Notes: a model not told the origin generated them from the sequence alone. A stretch of 10,531 nucleotides of DNA from Pseudomonadota bacterium (GCA_021809225.1 JAKBAL010000037.1:1-10531), one strand, 5' to 3'; shown: positions 1 to 6,593, numbered from the stretch's first letter. Numbers and translations are program-made.

Positions 1-2
1 GC

Positions 3-320
3 TGGTATCCTGCTCCTCTGTTTATGCTTATTTCTGCTTTCATGGGAAGAGTAAATGACTTTATCCTTACTCAAATGAAAGAACGGTTTGCCATTAGCGT
101 TGGGCTCTCAACATGGAAACGTTGGCGACAATGGTGGAATGAGTTGTTCCCTCTAACCCTCTTTTGGAAGCAAGTTCAAGGCATTATTCCTGTCCTTGAG
201 ACGAAGAGATCTTTTCCTCGAGCCTTGTTAGATCTCTTCCAAGGAAAGCTTGAGGACAAAATATCTTCCTTGTTGATCTTTCTTTCACCCCTTACGTGTG
301 CGTTTTTGCAGGCTTTTTAA
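3..320 (+). CDS. DUF6431-like HTH protein of the DDE transposon (C-terminal part; start lies before the window)
   Basis: The reading frame is open from base 3, so the start and probably an N-terminal zinc-ribbon part lie upstream of the window; the 98-residue form beginning at the ATG at 24 is an internal Met. What is visible is a probable helix-turn-helix segment (VGLSTWKRWRQWW), then an aromatic-rich stretch with FWKQVQG, and a hydrophobic C-terminus containing LLIFLSPLT. From memory this resembles the C-terminal part of DUF6431-type proteins encoded upstream of IS481/Mu-like DDE transposase and ATPase genes; that family assignment was not searched. Its place, 98 bp before the DDE transposase on the same strand, fits an accessory DNA-binding protein of the same transposon. 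No catalytic residues are seen. Family assignment is moderate; being a real partial gene is fairly sure. Confidence 0.6.
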   Translation, partial: WYPAPLFMLISAFMGRVNDFILTQMKERFAISVGLSTWKRWRQWWNELFPLTLFWKQVQGIIPVLETKRSFPRALLDLFQGKLEDKISSLLIFLSPLTCAFLQAF

Positions 321-405
321 AGGGGAGAATTTATCCGCAGAGTTTATCACTTTTATCAAAAAATAACATCCCGTACCCTTTCAGCTCAGAAGTCACTTTA
401 ACAAA

Positions 406-411
406 AAGGAG
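406..411 (+). promoter_or_regulatory. Shine-Dalgarno site deciding the DDE transposase start
   Basis: AAGGAG lies 7 nt before the ATG at 419. This selects that ATG over an earlier in-frame Met at 296, which has no such site and overlaps the end of the preceding gene. Confidence 0.75.
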
Positions 412-418
412 TTCTGAG

Positions 419-1187
419 ATGAGTAAAGATACCCTCTCTGATACCCGTCAAGCTCGTTGGGCACGCTTTCGCTCCTCAATTGTGGGTCCTCTTTTATCCG
501 CTCCGCCCAAAAAAGGAGAACTCAAAGCTCTTCTTGAAACTCTTTCTAAGAAGACCTGGAAACATCCGATAACAGATCAGCCTCTTACCTTAAGCTTCTC
601 AACACTTGAACATTGGTTTTACCGAGCAAAAAAAACCCATGATCCTGTTATGGCTCTCCATACAAAGCGCCGTACAGACGCAGCTTTAACACGTAAACTA
701 AGTGCAGGCCTTAAAAAAACACTGCACAGTCAATACCACGACCATCCAAAGTGGAGCTATCAACTTCACGTGGACAACTTAGCAGTCAGGGCTAAAGAGC
801 ACTCTGAATTAGGCGTCATGCCCTCTTATAGTACAATTTATCGCTATATGAAGGCTCAGGGGTTACGTAAACAACGTCGACTTACACATCGTCCTACAAA
901 AGGAGCTCTCCTTGCACAAGAACGGTTAGAGCATCGTGAGGTGCGGAGCTTTGAAATGGAATATGTCCATAGTTTATGGCACTTAGACTTTCATCATACC
1001 TCTCGAAAAATTCTGACAAAGGACGGAAAATGGATCAAGCCATTATTGCTTGCTATAGGAGATGATCACTCTCGTCTTGTGTGTCATGCTCAATGGTATT
1101 TAGACGAAACCACAGAGTCTTTAGTGCATGGTTTTATGCAAGCTTTGCAAAAACGTGGACTTCCCAGAGCTTTGATGACCGATAATG
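419..1187 (+). pseudogene. DDE transposase, 5' part (split by the RIT element)
   Basis: This is the N-terminal 256 codons of a Mu/IS481-like (rve superfamily) DDE transposase, the DNA strand-transfer enzyme of the host transposon. It starts at the ATG at 419 behind a strong Shine-Dalgarno site. It holds an N-terminal DNA-binding region with an HTH-like segment (PSYSTIYRYMKAQGLRKQR), then the start of the RNase H-fold core with catalytic D190 in WHLDFHH and D255 in LMTDN. After codon 256 the frame runs into the inserted element and ends at a stop at 1225, adding 12 foreign residues. The rest of the gene is at 4715-5436. Joined through the 11-bp direct repeat the two parts give one 496-residue protein. 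As it stands the first part lacks the catalytic Glu and should be inactive. Confidence 0.9.
1177..1187. repeat. RIT left junction direct repeat, 11 bp
   Basis: GACCGATAATG is identical to 4704-4714 at the other junction; the flanking bases differ on both sides (T versus A before, T versus G after). It encodes part of the Thr-Asp-Asn of the transposase motif and is the inferred strand-exchange region shared by the target and the circular element. Confidence 0.85.
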
Positions 1188-1208
1188 TGCCTAGGCACAT
1201 AATCGGTC
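1177..1208. repeat. 32-bp near-perfect palindrome at the RIT left junction
   Basis: The palindrome is centred between 1192 and 1193. Its perfect 16-bp core is ATGTGCCTAGGCACAT (1185-1200). The outer arms GACCGAT and ATCGGTC also pair, and only the A/A pair at 1184 and 1201 breaks the symmetry. It spans the direct repeat and the first bases of the left inverted repeat. The right junction has only one arm. Confidence 0.85.
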
Positions 1209-1240
1209 TTATGTTCCCTTCCTGATTATGTGGCTTTAAG
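1202..1240 (+). repeat. RIT left terminal inverted repeat (39 bp)
   Basis: This stretch is the exact reverse complement of 4672-4710 over 39 bases, beginning ATCGGTCTTATG and ending GTGGCTTTAAG. The next inward bases (1241 and 4671) do not pair. It lies 53 bp past the stop of the third recombinase gene. Confidence 0.95.
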
Positions 1241-1293
1241 GGGATCCTGCCTTATTTTATTGGGAGGAGCACGAGATTTTAGCAACATAATAT

Positions 1294-2316
1294 TCACAGA
1301 GATTCGAGCCATTTTAGCAAGGAAGAATCGTCTCTCCATATTGGTTTTCGGGGGGATTCCTCCGAAATAATAGAAGATGGGTCACAAATTTTGAGTGCCT
1401 CTTCTTTCATACGAATGGTAATCTCAGCATAGCGATTTGTAGTTTCCAAACTGACATGACCAAGCCACGCACGTATAACATTGATCTCTACCCCAGCTTC
1501 TAGAAGGTGAACGGCCGTGGTATGACGAAAAATATGAGGGGAGATTTTTAATGGCGTTGTATCATGCCTCTTTTTTACTATATGTTGTGTATGATGACGT
1601 ACTATCTTATAGATGCCAAAACGCGTCAGGGCTTGTCCGTTGCGAGACGTAAACACTGGGCAATTTGGCGTACCCGCAGATTTTTTTTCTTCATGTAACA
1701 ATTGCTTGAGTAAAGAAACGGTCTTAGTCCAAAGAGGGCAAACTCGCCATTTATCGCCCTTTCCGTGTAAGTGAACCCGGAATTGATTATCCAATTCTAA
1801 ATTGCTTATCTGAAGATCTGCAACTTCTTGTACGCGTGCTCCCGTATTATAGAGAAAAAGCAAGAGGGTATGATCACGCAATGCAAAACGTCCCTTTGTT
1901 GGAAGAGAAGAAAAGAGAGATTCTATTTCCTCGCGTTCCAGGAAGGCGGTTTCTGAAGGAGCAACGCGTTTTGTCGGAATGGCCCCTACACGTTCTGCTT
2001 CCATCAGCATTTCAGGCGCACGAAGAGCCATATATTTAAAGAAGGTATGCAAAACAGCTAATCGTTGATTACGTGTTCGACCATGATTTCCCCTGCTTTC
2101 TTCAAGAAATTTAAGAAAACGCAACACACTATCAAATGTTAATTCTGACAGAGAAAGCCGTGTTATTGAATGATGCGTTTCCTTAACAACAAATGATAAA
2201 TACAAACGTATAACATCTCGATAACTTTTAATGGACGTCTGACGGAGGTTCCTTTGAACTTTAAGATGATCTTCAAAGAACGAATGAAGGATAGGCCCTA
2301 AAGTTAAATTAGTCAT
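1294..2316 (-). CDS. ritC: Tyrosine recombinase, third gene of the RIT trio (RitC-type)
   Basis: A 340-residue tyrosine site-specific recombinase. The N-terminal half is a SAM-like core-binding domain (about residues 8-110), followed by the catalytic domain. The full active site is visible: R161 in TGARVQEV, K186 in HGKGDKWR, H261 and R264 in SPHIFRH, H287 in WLGH, and the nucleophile Y296 in TTNRYAEI. An upstream ATG at 2358 would add 14 residues, but the ATG at 2316 is preceded by AAGGAG at a spacing of 10 nt and overlaps the previous gene by only 8 bp, so it is preferred. It is the last gene of the operon and ends 53 bp before the left inverted repeat. Its division of labour with the other two recombinases is not known from sequence. 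Confidence 0.88.
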   Translation of the reverse strand: MTNLTLGPILHSFFEDHLKVQRNLRQTSIKSYRDVIRLYLSFVVKETHHSITRLSLSELTFDSVLRFLKFLEESRGNHGRTRNQRLAVLHTFFKYMALRAPEMLMEAERVGAIPTKRVAPSETAFLEREEIESLFSSLPTKGRFALRDHTLLLFLYNTGARVQEVADLQISNLELDNQFRVHLHGKGDKWRVCPLWTKTVSLLKQLLHEEKKSAGTPNCPVFTSRNGQALTRFGIYKIVRHHTQHIVKKRHDTTPLKISPHIFRHTTAVHLLEAGVEINVIRAWLGHVSLETTNRYAEITIRMKEEALKICDPSSIISEESPRKPIWRDDSSLLKWLESL

Positions 2317-3304
2317 AGTGGTGGTTCTCCTTAAGTGAAAGAGGGATAAATTGTTCAAATCGTTGGTTGGCTTCTTTTAAAAGGTCTTCTGTAATTGTGA
2401 GGTAGATTGCCGTTGATGAAGGATTTACATGACCCAGAAAAGTCGACAAATGAAAGAGGCGCTGAGCTGGTTTAATGCCTGCCCGATACCATCTCAACAA
2501 TGCACCAACTGCAAAAGAATGTCTCAAATCATGTAAACGAGGGGGTGAAACTCCTGGGGGTATTGTCAGGTTAAGATGGGGAATAAGATGGCGAAAAACT
2601 CGACTTATTGAACGAGGACCAATGGGGTTTCCGTGACGGAAAGAAAATACAGGGCTGTCTGGCTTCCATACACCATAGTGTTCCTCGTGATGTCGAAGAT
2701 AGCTTTGGAGATGTTGAGCTATCTTTGGACCAAAAGGAACCAGGCGATTCTTTGAGAATTTCGCCAGCCGAATTACCAATAAGTTGCGATCAAAATCAAT
2801 ATCAGCTCTTTGTAAATGGGACACCTCGCTCACCCTTAGGCCTAATCCATAGAGTAACGCAAAGATTGTAAAATAAGCCTTTCCTCGCTGAGTCGCAAAA
2901 TTGTTATCTGGAAGCTGAGAAGCCATTAAAAGAAGTTGCTGGGCTTGCACACGATTAAATAAGAATGGAACCCGTGGTGCTGTCGCACGCTTTGAGTGCG
3001 CAAGGACGGGAGACTTTTGACAGATCTCTTGCATAACTAACCATTTAAAGAAGTTATTGATGACTCCTAAGAGATGGTTGTAACTTCGGGGTCGATAACG
3101 TGGTCGCGATGCTAAAAACTTCTCGATAAATTCTGGGGTTACGTCTTTTATATTAAAGATTTCTTCCTTTAGAAAATAAACATCTAATAGACGCAAGGCG
3201 CTTTCTTCTGTTTCAAACTTGCACCCAAGTGCTTGTTTATACGTAATAAATTTTTCCATTTCTTCTGCTAAGAAGCTTTGAAATTCTTTCCATTTCTTAT
3301 TCAT
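2309..3304 (-). CDS. ritB: Tyrosine recombinase, second gene of the RIT trio (RitB-type)
   Basis: A 331-residue tyrosine recombinase with an N-terminal core-binding domain (about residues 10-105) and a C-terminal catalytic domain. Visible catalytic residues are R157 in YGLGLRVSEV, a Lys in AKFSKNR (K182 or K185), H258 and R261 in RLHDLRH, H292 in FLGH, and Y301 in STAIYLTI. Its ATG overlaps the stop of the upstream recombinase as ATGA (3304-3301), indicating translational coupling. Its end overlaps the next gene by 8 bp. Compared with its neighbours it has a longer stretch between the HxxR motif and the second His (WYRAGIKPAQRLFHLSTFLGH). Three different but complete recombinases in one operon are characteristic of RIT elements. 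Confidence 0.88.
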   Translation of the reverse strand: MNKKWKEFQSFLAEEMEKFITYKQALGCKFETEESALRLLDVYFLKEEIFNIKDVTPEFIEKFLASRPRYRPRSYNHLLGVINNFFKWLVMQEICQKSPVLAHSKRATAPRVPFLFNRVQAQQLLLMASQLPDNNFATQRGKAYFTIFALLYGLGLRVSEVSHLQRADIDFDRNLLVIRLAKFSKNRLVPFGPKIAQHLQSYLRHHEEHYGVWKPDSPVFSFRHGNPIGPRSISRVFRHLIPHLNLTIPPGVSPPRLHDLRHSFAVGALLRWYRAGIKPAQRLFHLSTFLGHVNPSSTAIYLTITEDLLKEANQRFEQFIPLSLKENHHYD

Positions 3305-4566
3305 AGGACGTCCTCCCCGTCTCCTAGGGCTACTTCTCGAAGAGATTCTAATGAGACTTTCGTATAAATCTGAGTCGAGGAAGGCGAGCGATGCCCCACA
3401 TAGTCTCCTATCGTTTTAAACGGTAGGTCTGCTTCTACGAGACGTTGAACACAGGTATGACGTAAGGTATGGGCTCCTGCACGTGCGACTTTAACACCAG
3501 CCTTACGCAGATAGCGGGATACCCTGTTGGAAATGGCATGACAATCTAAAGGACTATGGGGGGCAACAGCCCGGCAGAAAACGCTACGATGAGATACAGG
3601 GGGTCGCGCTTTCTGGAGATAGGTGAGAATGGCTTCTCCAATGATCGGAGTTAGAGGGTATGTAGTGGAATCTCCTGCCTTACGCTCAGGAATGCGTATA
3701 CGTTCTCGTTTCCAATCAATATCATCTAATGTTAGTGCAGCAACTTCTCCTCCCCTTAAACCATAAGTCACTAACAGAAGAAGAATGGCATAGTCTCTCT
3801 TGCCTATAGGGGAGCGGCGATCCACCACCTCAAACATCAGCCGGACATCATTCCAAGAAATAGATCGTGGAATATCGGAGAGGGCATATTTACGGGGTTT
3901 TTCGATATGCAGACTAAGATCTGTGGAAATGATTCTTTCTCGGTATAAATACCGTAGAAAAATACGCAACGATGCACAAAGACTTGTGACAGTGTTTTTA
4001 CTTAAGAAACGCCCCTTATCCATTACAAATGCACTTAAAACAACAGGGGAAAGTTCTCTAATATGATCTAACTTAATCTTGGTAAGATACTCCTGAAAAA
4101 GGCGAAGATAATGTTGATAATGGCGGATTGAACCTGGGCGTAATCCTTTTTCTTCTTGTAAATAATGAAAAAATCCCGGTGCACATTCAAGAAAAGGTAG
4201 ATTGGTGCGTGTTCGTCCTTTTCCATGATAATCTGGCATGATCAAACAAAGAAAGTGTTGAATGGGACCACGTACTTCCTTCTCAACCTCTTTCCGGGCA
4301 TCTTTACTTTTACGGTTCTGTCCCCGTCCTCGTCCCCAGTCGCTTACAAATCTATCAACGTAGGAGGGTAGATCGTCCAATGTTTGAGCTCCTTGACTTC
4401 TGGCGAATTCACCAAAACGCATTAAAAGCGGAACTCGTCTGATCACAGTGCGAGCTGTATAACCTTGCTTATGAAGCCAGGTGACATATTGTTCGATGGG
4501 GGCCCCGAGCCAAGAATCTTGAATGCGATCGATCGTATCGGGCTTAATAAAATAATGCTCTAACAT
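3301..4566 (-). CDS. ritA: Tyrosine recombinase, first gene of the RIT trio (RitA-type)
   Basis: A 421-residue tyrosine recombinase, the largest of the three and the first in the operon. An extra N-terminal region of about 120 residues, with a basic patch (RGRGQNRKSKDARKEVEKE), precedes the core-binding domain (about 125-220). The catalytic domain keeps R271 in YGLRGGEV, K296 in PERKAG, H366 and R369 in AHTLRH, H392 in YVGHRS, and Y401 in TQIYTKV. AAGGAG lies 6 nt before the ATG at 4566, which supports this start. Transcription would begin in the roughly 105 bp between this gene and the right inverted repeat, so the promoter lies inside the element. It probably acts with the other two recombinases in excision and integration, which is inferred from the RIT family. 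Confidence 0.88.
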   Translation of the reverse strand: MLEHYFIKPDTIDRIQDSWLGAPIEQYVTWLHKQGYTARTVIRRVPLLMRFGEFARSQGAQTLDDLPSYVDRFVSDWGRGRGQNRKSKDARKEVEKEVRGPIQHFLCLIMPDYHGKGRTRTNLPFLECAPGFFHYLQEEKGLRPGSIRHYQHYLRLFQEYLTKIKLDHIRELSPVVLSAFVMDKGRFLSKNTVTSLCASLRIFLRYLYRERIISTDLSLHIEKPRKYALSDIPRSISWNDVRLMFEVVDRRSPIGKRDYAILLLLVTYGLRGGEVAALTLDDIDWKRERIRIPERKAGDSTTYPLTPIIGEAILTYLQKARPPVSHRSVFCRAVAPHSPLDCHAISNRVSRYLRKAGVKVARAGAHTLRHTCVQRLVEADLPFKTIGDYVGHRSPSSTQIYTKVSLESLREVALGDGEDVL

Positions 4567-4671
4567 GTTAATCTCCTTTCTGTTGAGAACAGCAAGAAAT
4601 TAGCAGATTTTTTCTTTTTATTATGTGTCCGTGAATTGCTATAGCATCTTGTTTCTGTTGAAGATTTAAAT
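4567..4671 (-). promoter_or_regulatory. Upstream region of the rit operon
   Basis: About 105 bp separate the first recombinase start from the right inverted repeat. The only clear site is the ribosome binding site next to the ATG. The region is AT-rich and should hold the rit promoter, but no -35/-10 pair is convincing. A 10-bp direct repeat, TTTCTGTTGA on the + strand, occurs at 4577-4586 and 4652-4661. A 14-bp palindrome overlaps its distal edge. Confidence 0.4.
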
Positions 4672-4674
4672 CTT
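4661..4674. repeat. 14-bp perfect palindrome beside the right inverted repeat
   Basis: AAGATTTAAATCTT is its own reverse complement. It overlaps the inner edge of the right inverted repeat by three bases and lies about 95 bp upstream of the first recombinase gene. It has no counterpart beside the left inverted repeat. It could be an operator or an accessory protein site; the sequence does not decide. Confidence 0.5.
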
Positions 4675-4710
4675 AAAGCCACATAATCAGGAAGGGAACA
4701 TAAGACCGAT
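4672..4710 (-). repeat. RIT right terminal inverted repeat (39 bp)
   Basis: Perfect inverted copy of 1202-1240. Its outer end, CATAAGACCGAT, runs directly into the AATG that completes the right copy of the 11-bp direct repeat. Confidence 0.95.
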
Positions 4711-4714
4711 AATG
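4704..4714. repeat. RIT right junction direct repeat, 11 bp
   Basis: GACCGATAATG, identical to 1177-1187. Seven of its bases also form the outer end of the right inverted repeat, so the inserted element itself carries target-like sequence at its end. Confidence 0.85.
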
Positions 4715-5436
4715 GAGCCGCCATGATATCGGCGGAGTTTACTCAAGGATTAGAGCGTCTTGGAATATTGCATCAGCCCACGCTATCTTACTCACCATAT
4801 CAAAATGGGAAGCAGGAAGTTCTCTGGGGGCAGGTAGAAGGTCGTCTGATGGCCATGTTAGAAGGAGAGAGTGATCTCTCTCTTTCTCTTCTCAATGAAG
4901 CAACCATTGCTTGGGTGGAGTTTGAGTATCATCGGAAGGTTCATTCTGAGATTTTAACAACCCCCTTGGAGCGTTTTTTACAGGGAAAAAGCGTAGGACG
5001 CCCTTGCCCTGATAAGATAGAACTTCAGCAAGCTTTCTGTGCTCAAGTGAAACGAAAACAGCGTCACTCTGATGGCACCTTTACTCTTGAAGGACGTCGC
5101 TTTGAAGTGCCTTCTCAATATCGCCACTTCGATGTCTTGCATATCCGTTATAGGCGGTGGGATTTAAGCCAAGTCATGCTTGTTGATCCTCAGAGGAATG
5201 TCTGTCTTGCCCCTGTGTATCCCCAGGATAAATCGGCGAATGCATCAGGGAAAAGACGTTCATTAGCTCCTCGAGCAACTTCCACATCTACCAAACCACA
5301 AACATCCTTTCCAACGCCTCAATCTTCCTTACCTTCTCAAGGAATAGCCCCACTTCTTAAAAAGCTTATGGCGGATTATGCAGCAACAGGACTCCCTCCT
5401 GCTTATCTCCCTCAAAAAAAAGGTAAAAACTCATGA
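4715..5436 (+). pseudogene. DDE transposase, 3' part
   Basis: This is the C-terminal 240 residues of the transposase whose first part is 419-1187. It resumes with GAAMISAEF directly after the restored TDN, and carries the catalytic Glu in YQNGKQEVLWG, residue 291 of the joined protein, giving exact D-35-E spacing. Downstream is the Mu-type C-terminal beta-barrel region (about EGRRFEVPSQYRHFDVLHIRY) and a Ser/Thr/Pro/Gln-rich linker before the basic tail QKKGKNS. An ATG at 4723 could start a short product, but no ribosome binding site precedes it, so expression of this fragment is doubtful. Its stop overlaps the ATPase start as ATGA. Apart from the insertion no frameshift or internal stop is present, which suggests the RIT insertion is recent. 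Confidence 0.9.
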
Positions 5437-6299
5437 ATACCAAATTGCTGGCTCTTTATGGGCTTAAATATAATCCTTTTACTCCCGATGTGCCAACGGA
5501 AGCCTTACACATCTATCCTAAACTTGAAAACTTTTATTGGCGTATTGAACATGGATTAATTGGAGAAGGTGGGTTTGCGCTTCTCTCTGGGGATCCAGGG
5601 ACAGGAAAGAGTGTGGCTCTTAGAGTTTTATCGGAAAGACTAAATCACATTCGTGATGTTCAGGTAGGAGTTTTAACGCATTCTTCAGCAAGATTATCTG
5701 ACTTTTATCGAGAACTCGGAGATATCTTTGGAGTTCCTCTTACGGCTCATAATCGTTGGCATGGGTTTAAGAACCTTCGAGAACGTTGGCTTGCTCATGT
5801 TAAAAGTACGCTTCTCAGGCCTGTATTATTTATTGATGAAGCTCAAGAAATGCCGGCGTGTGTCTTAAACGAACTTAGATTATTAACCAGTGTACACTTT
5901 GACTCTCAGTTACTTTTAAGTGTGATCCTTGCAGGGGATCAACGTCTTACAAATAAACTTCGTCATGATGATTTAATACTCCTCGGGAGTCGCATTCGGG
6001 TTCGCTTTCATCTGGAGTATGTCATTCCTGAGCAATTAATGCAGAGTCTTGAGCATTTACTCGCCTATGCTGGGAATCCCCGTTTAATGAGCCAGGAGCT
6101 CATGCAGACTTTATGTGACCATGCCATGGGGAATTATCGAGCCTTGTGTACTATGGCGGGAGAGCTTCTTGCGACAGCAGCACAACAAGAAAAAACGCAA
6201 CTGGATGAAAAGCTGTATCTTGAATGCTTTGCCGTTCCTGCAAGCCCTCTTAAACGAAAACCTACTCCAACTCCTTCAAAAGGAGGGGTGCATGGATAA
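5433..6299 (+). CDS. AAA+ ATPase of the DDE transposon (ExeA/TniB-like)
   Basis: A 288-residue P-loop ATPase. The N-terminal LYGLKYNPF signature is typical of ExeA/TniB-type transposition ATPases. Walker A is GDPGTGKS (residues 53-60), Walker B is VLFIDEAQE (131-139), a sensor-like AGD follows at about 167-169, and RIRVRFHLEY (about 187-196) looks like the Arg-finger region. In Mu, Tn7 and Tn5053 relatives such ATPases bind target DNA, recruit the DDE transposase, and give target choice and immunity; that role is inferred here. The start overlaps the transposase stop by 4 bp, so the genes are translationally coupled. The C-terminal tail is basic and Pro-rich (SPLKRKPTPTPSKGG). The gene is intact although its partner transposase is split. 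It is unlike IS21 IstB in its N-terminal signature. Confidence 0.88.
   Translation: MNTKLLALYGLKYNPFTPDVPTEALHIYPKLENFYWRIEHGLIGEGGFALLSGDPGTGKSVALRVLSERLNHIRDVQVGVLTHSSARLSDFYRELGDIFGVPLTAHNRWHGFKNLRERWLAHVKSTLLRPVLFIDEAQEMPACVLNELRLLTSVHFDSQLLLSVILAGDQRLTNKLRHDDLILLGSRIRVRFHLEYVIPEQLMQSLEHLLAYAGNPRLMSQELMQTLCDHAMGNYRALCTMAGELLATAAQQEKTQLDEKLYLECFAVPASPLKRKPTPTPSKGGVHG
6281..6286 (+). promoter_or_regulatory. Shine-Dalgarno site of the small terminal gene
   Basis: AGGAGG lies 5 nt before the ATG at 6292, inside the end of the ATPase gene. A site this strong supports translation of the short overlapping gene. Confidence 0.75.
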
Positions 6300-6468
6300 G
6301 CCTGTTCTCATTATTGAAATGCCTTCTCACTTAAGCACAGAAGCCATTGTAGAAATCCATGACTTCTTGCATGGTCTTATCCAGTCCTTTGAGACTCACT
6401 ATTGTTATCAACTTCGAGAGCATTATAAAACTCTCACTCTTGATGACGATATCGACGACTTATTTTAA
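6292..6468 (+). CDS. 58-residue acidic protein at the end of the transposon operon
   Basis: The gene starts at the ATG at 6292, 5 nt behind a perfect AGGAGG, and overlaps the ATPase stop by 8 bp. The frame is open further upstream, but only as a shadow of the ATPase gene. The product begins MDKPVLIIEMP, continues with a likely helix (TEAIVEIHDFLHGLIQSFE) and ends in an acidic tail (LTLDDDIDDLF). There is no signal peptide, membrane segment or metal motif. No family was recognised. Its coupling to the ATPase and its place just before the transposon end suggest a transposition accessory role, for instance a partner or regulator of the ATPase. That is inference from context only. Confidence 0.7.
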   Translation: MDKPVLIIEMPSHLSTEAIVEIHDFLHGLIQSFETHYCYQLREHYKTLTLDDDIDDLF

Positions 6469-6513
6469 TCCTGTAAAACGCTGACAAGCCTTGCCGCAAA
6501 CGCAATCCTGTAA
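6467..6513. repeat. Direct repeats at the presumed right end of the DDE transposon
   Basis: AATCCTGTAA occurs at 6467-6476 (overlapping the stop of the small gene) and again at 6504-6513, a 37-bp period. The sequence after each copy is partly alike (CTGACAAGCCTTG versus CTTCAACAACCTTC), so the unit may be longer and degenerate. Repeated sites at transposon ends often bind the transposase. No exact terminus or target duplication can be set, because the left end is outside the window. Confidence 0.4.
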
Positions 6514-6593
6514 CGGCTTCAACAACCTTCAAAACTGGACCATCGATTATCATGCAAAACTAACCGCTAATTAATGTGATCAGGCTCATGGAT
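6514..6593. other. Unassigned junction between the DDE transposon and the IS256 fragment
   Basis: No gene is recognised in this stretch. It should hold the boundary where the DDE transposon ends and older DNA carrying an IS256-type fragment begins. Short frames here are broken by stops, for example the TAA at 6561 in the IS256 frame. Confidence 0.35.

Larger units (their letters stand above)
1188..4714 (-). mobile_element. Recombinase-in-trio (RIT) element, 3527 bp
   Basis: The element carries three consecutive, overlapping tyrosine recombinase genes transcribed on the minus strand (about 421, 331 and 340 residues), the defining layout of RIT elements. Perfect 39-bp inverted repeats lie at 1202-1240 and 4672-4710. 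The 11-bp direct repeat GACCGATAATG at 1177-1187 and 4704-4714 marks the exchange region. Removing 1188-4714 restores the host transposase frame exactly, so both ends are defined by the sequence. No cargo gene is present. All three recombinases keep their catalytic residues, so the element looks intact and possibly mobile. The RIT name is based on gene layout and family knowledge; the ends are seen directly. Confidence 0.9.

Noticed and set aside
1185..1200. Palindrome as a transcription terminator
   Set aside because: The 16-bp palindrome has no loop and no following T-run, and its symmetry extends into the element's inverted repeat, so an attachment-site role fits better.
1836..2039. 67-codon + strand frame
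   Set aside because: It is antisense to the third tyrosine recombinase gene, has no family resemblance, and is a shadow of a well-supported gene.
2608..2871. 87-codon + strand frame
   Set aside because: It is antisense to the second recombinase gene, with no ribosome binding site or recognised motif.
3800..4066. 88-codon + strand frame
   Set aside because: It is antisense to the first recombinase gene; no support beyond being open.
419..6299. IS21 (istA/istB) assignment for the transposase-ATPase pair
   Set aside because: The ATPase begins with the YGLKYNPF-type signature of ExeA/TniB relatives, and two further genes flank the pair, which does not fit IS21.
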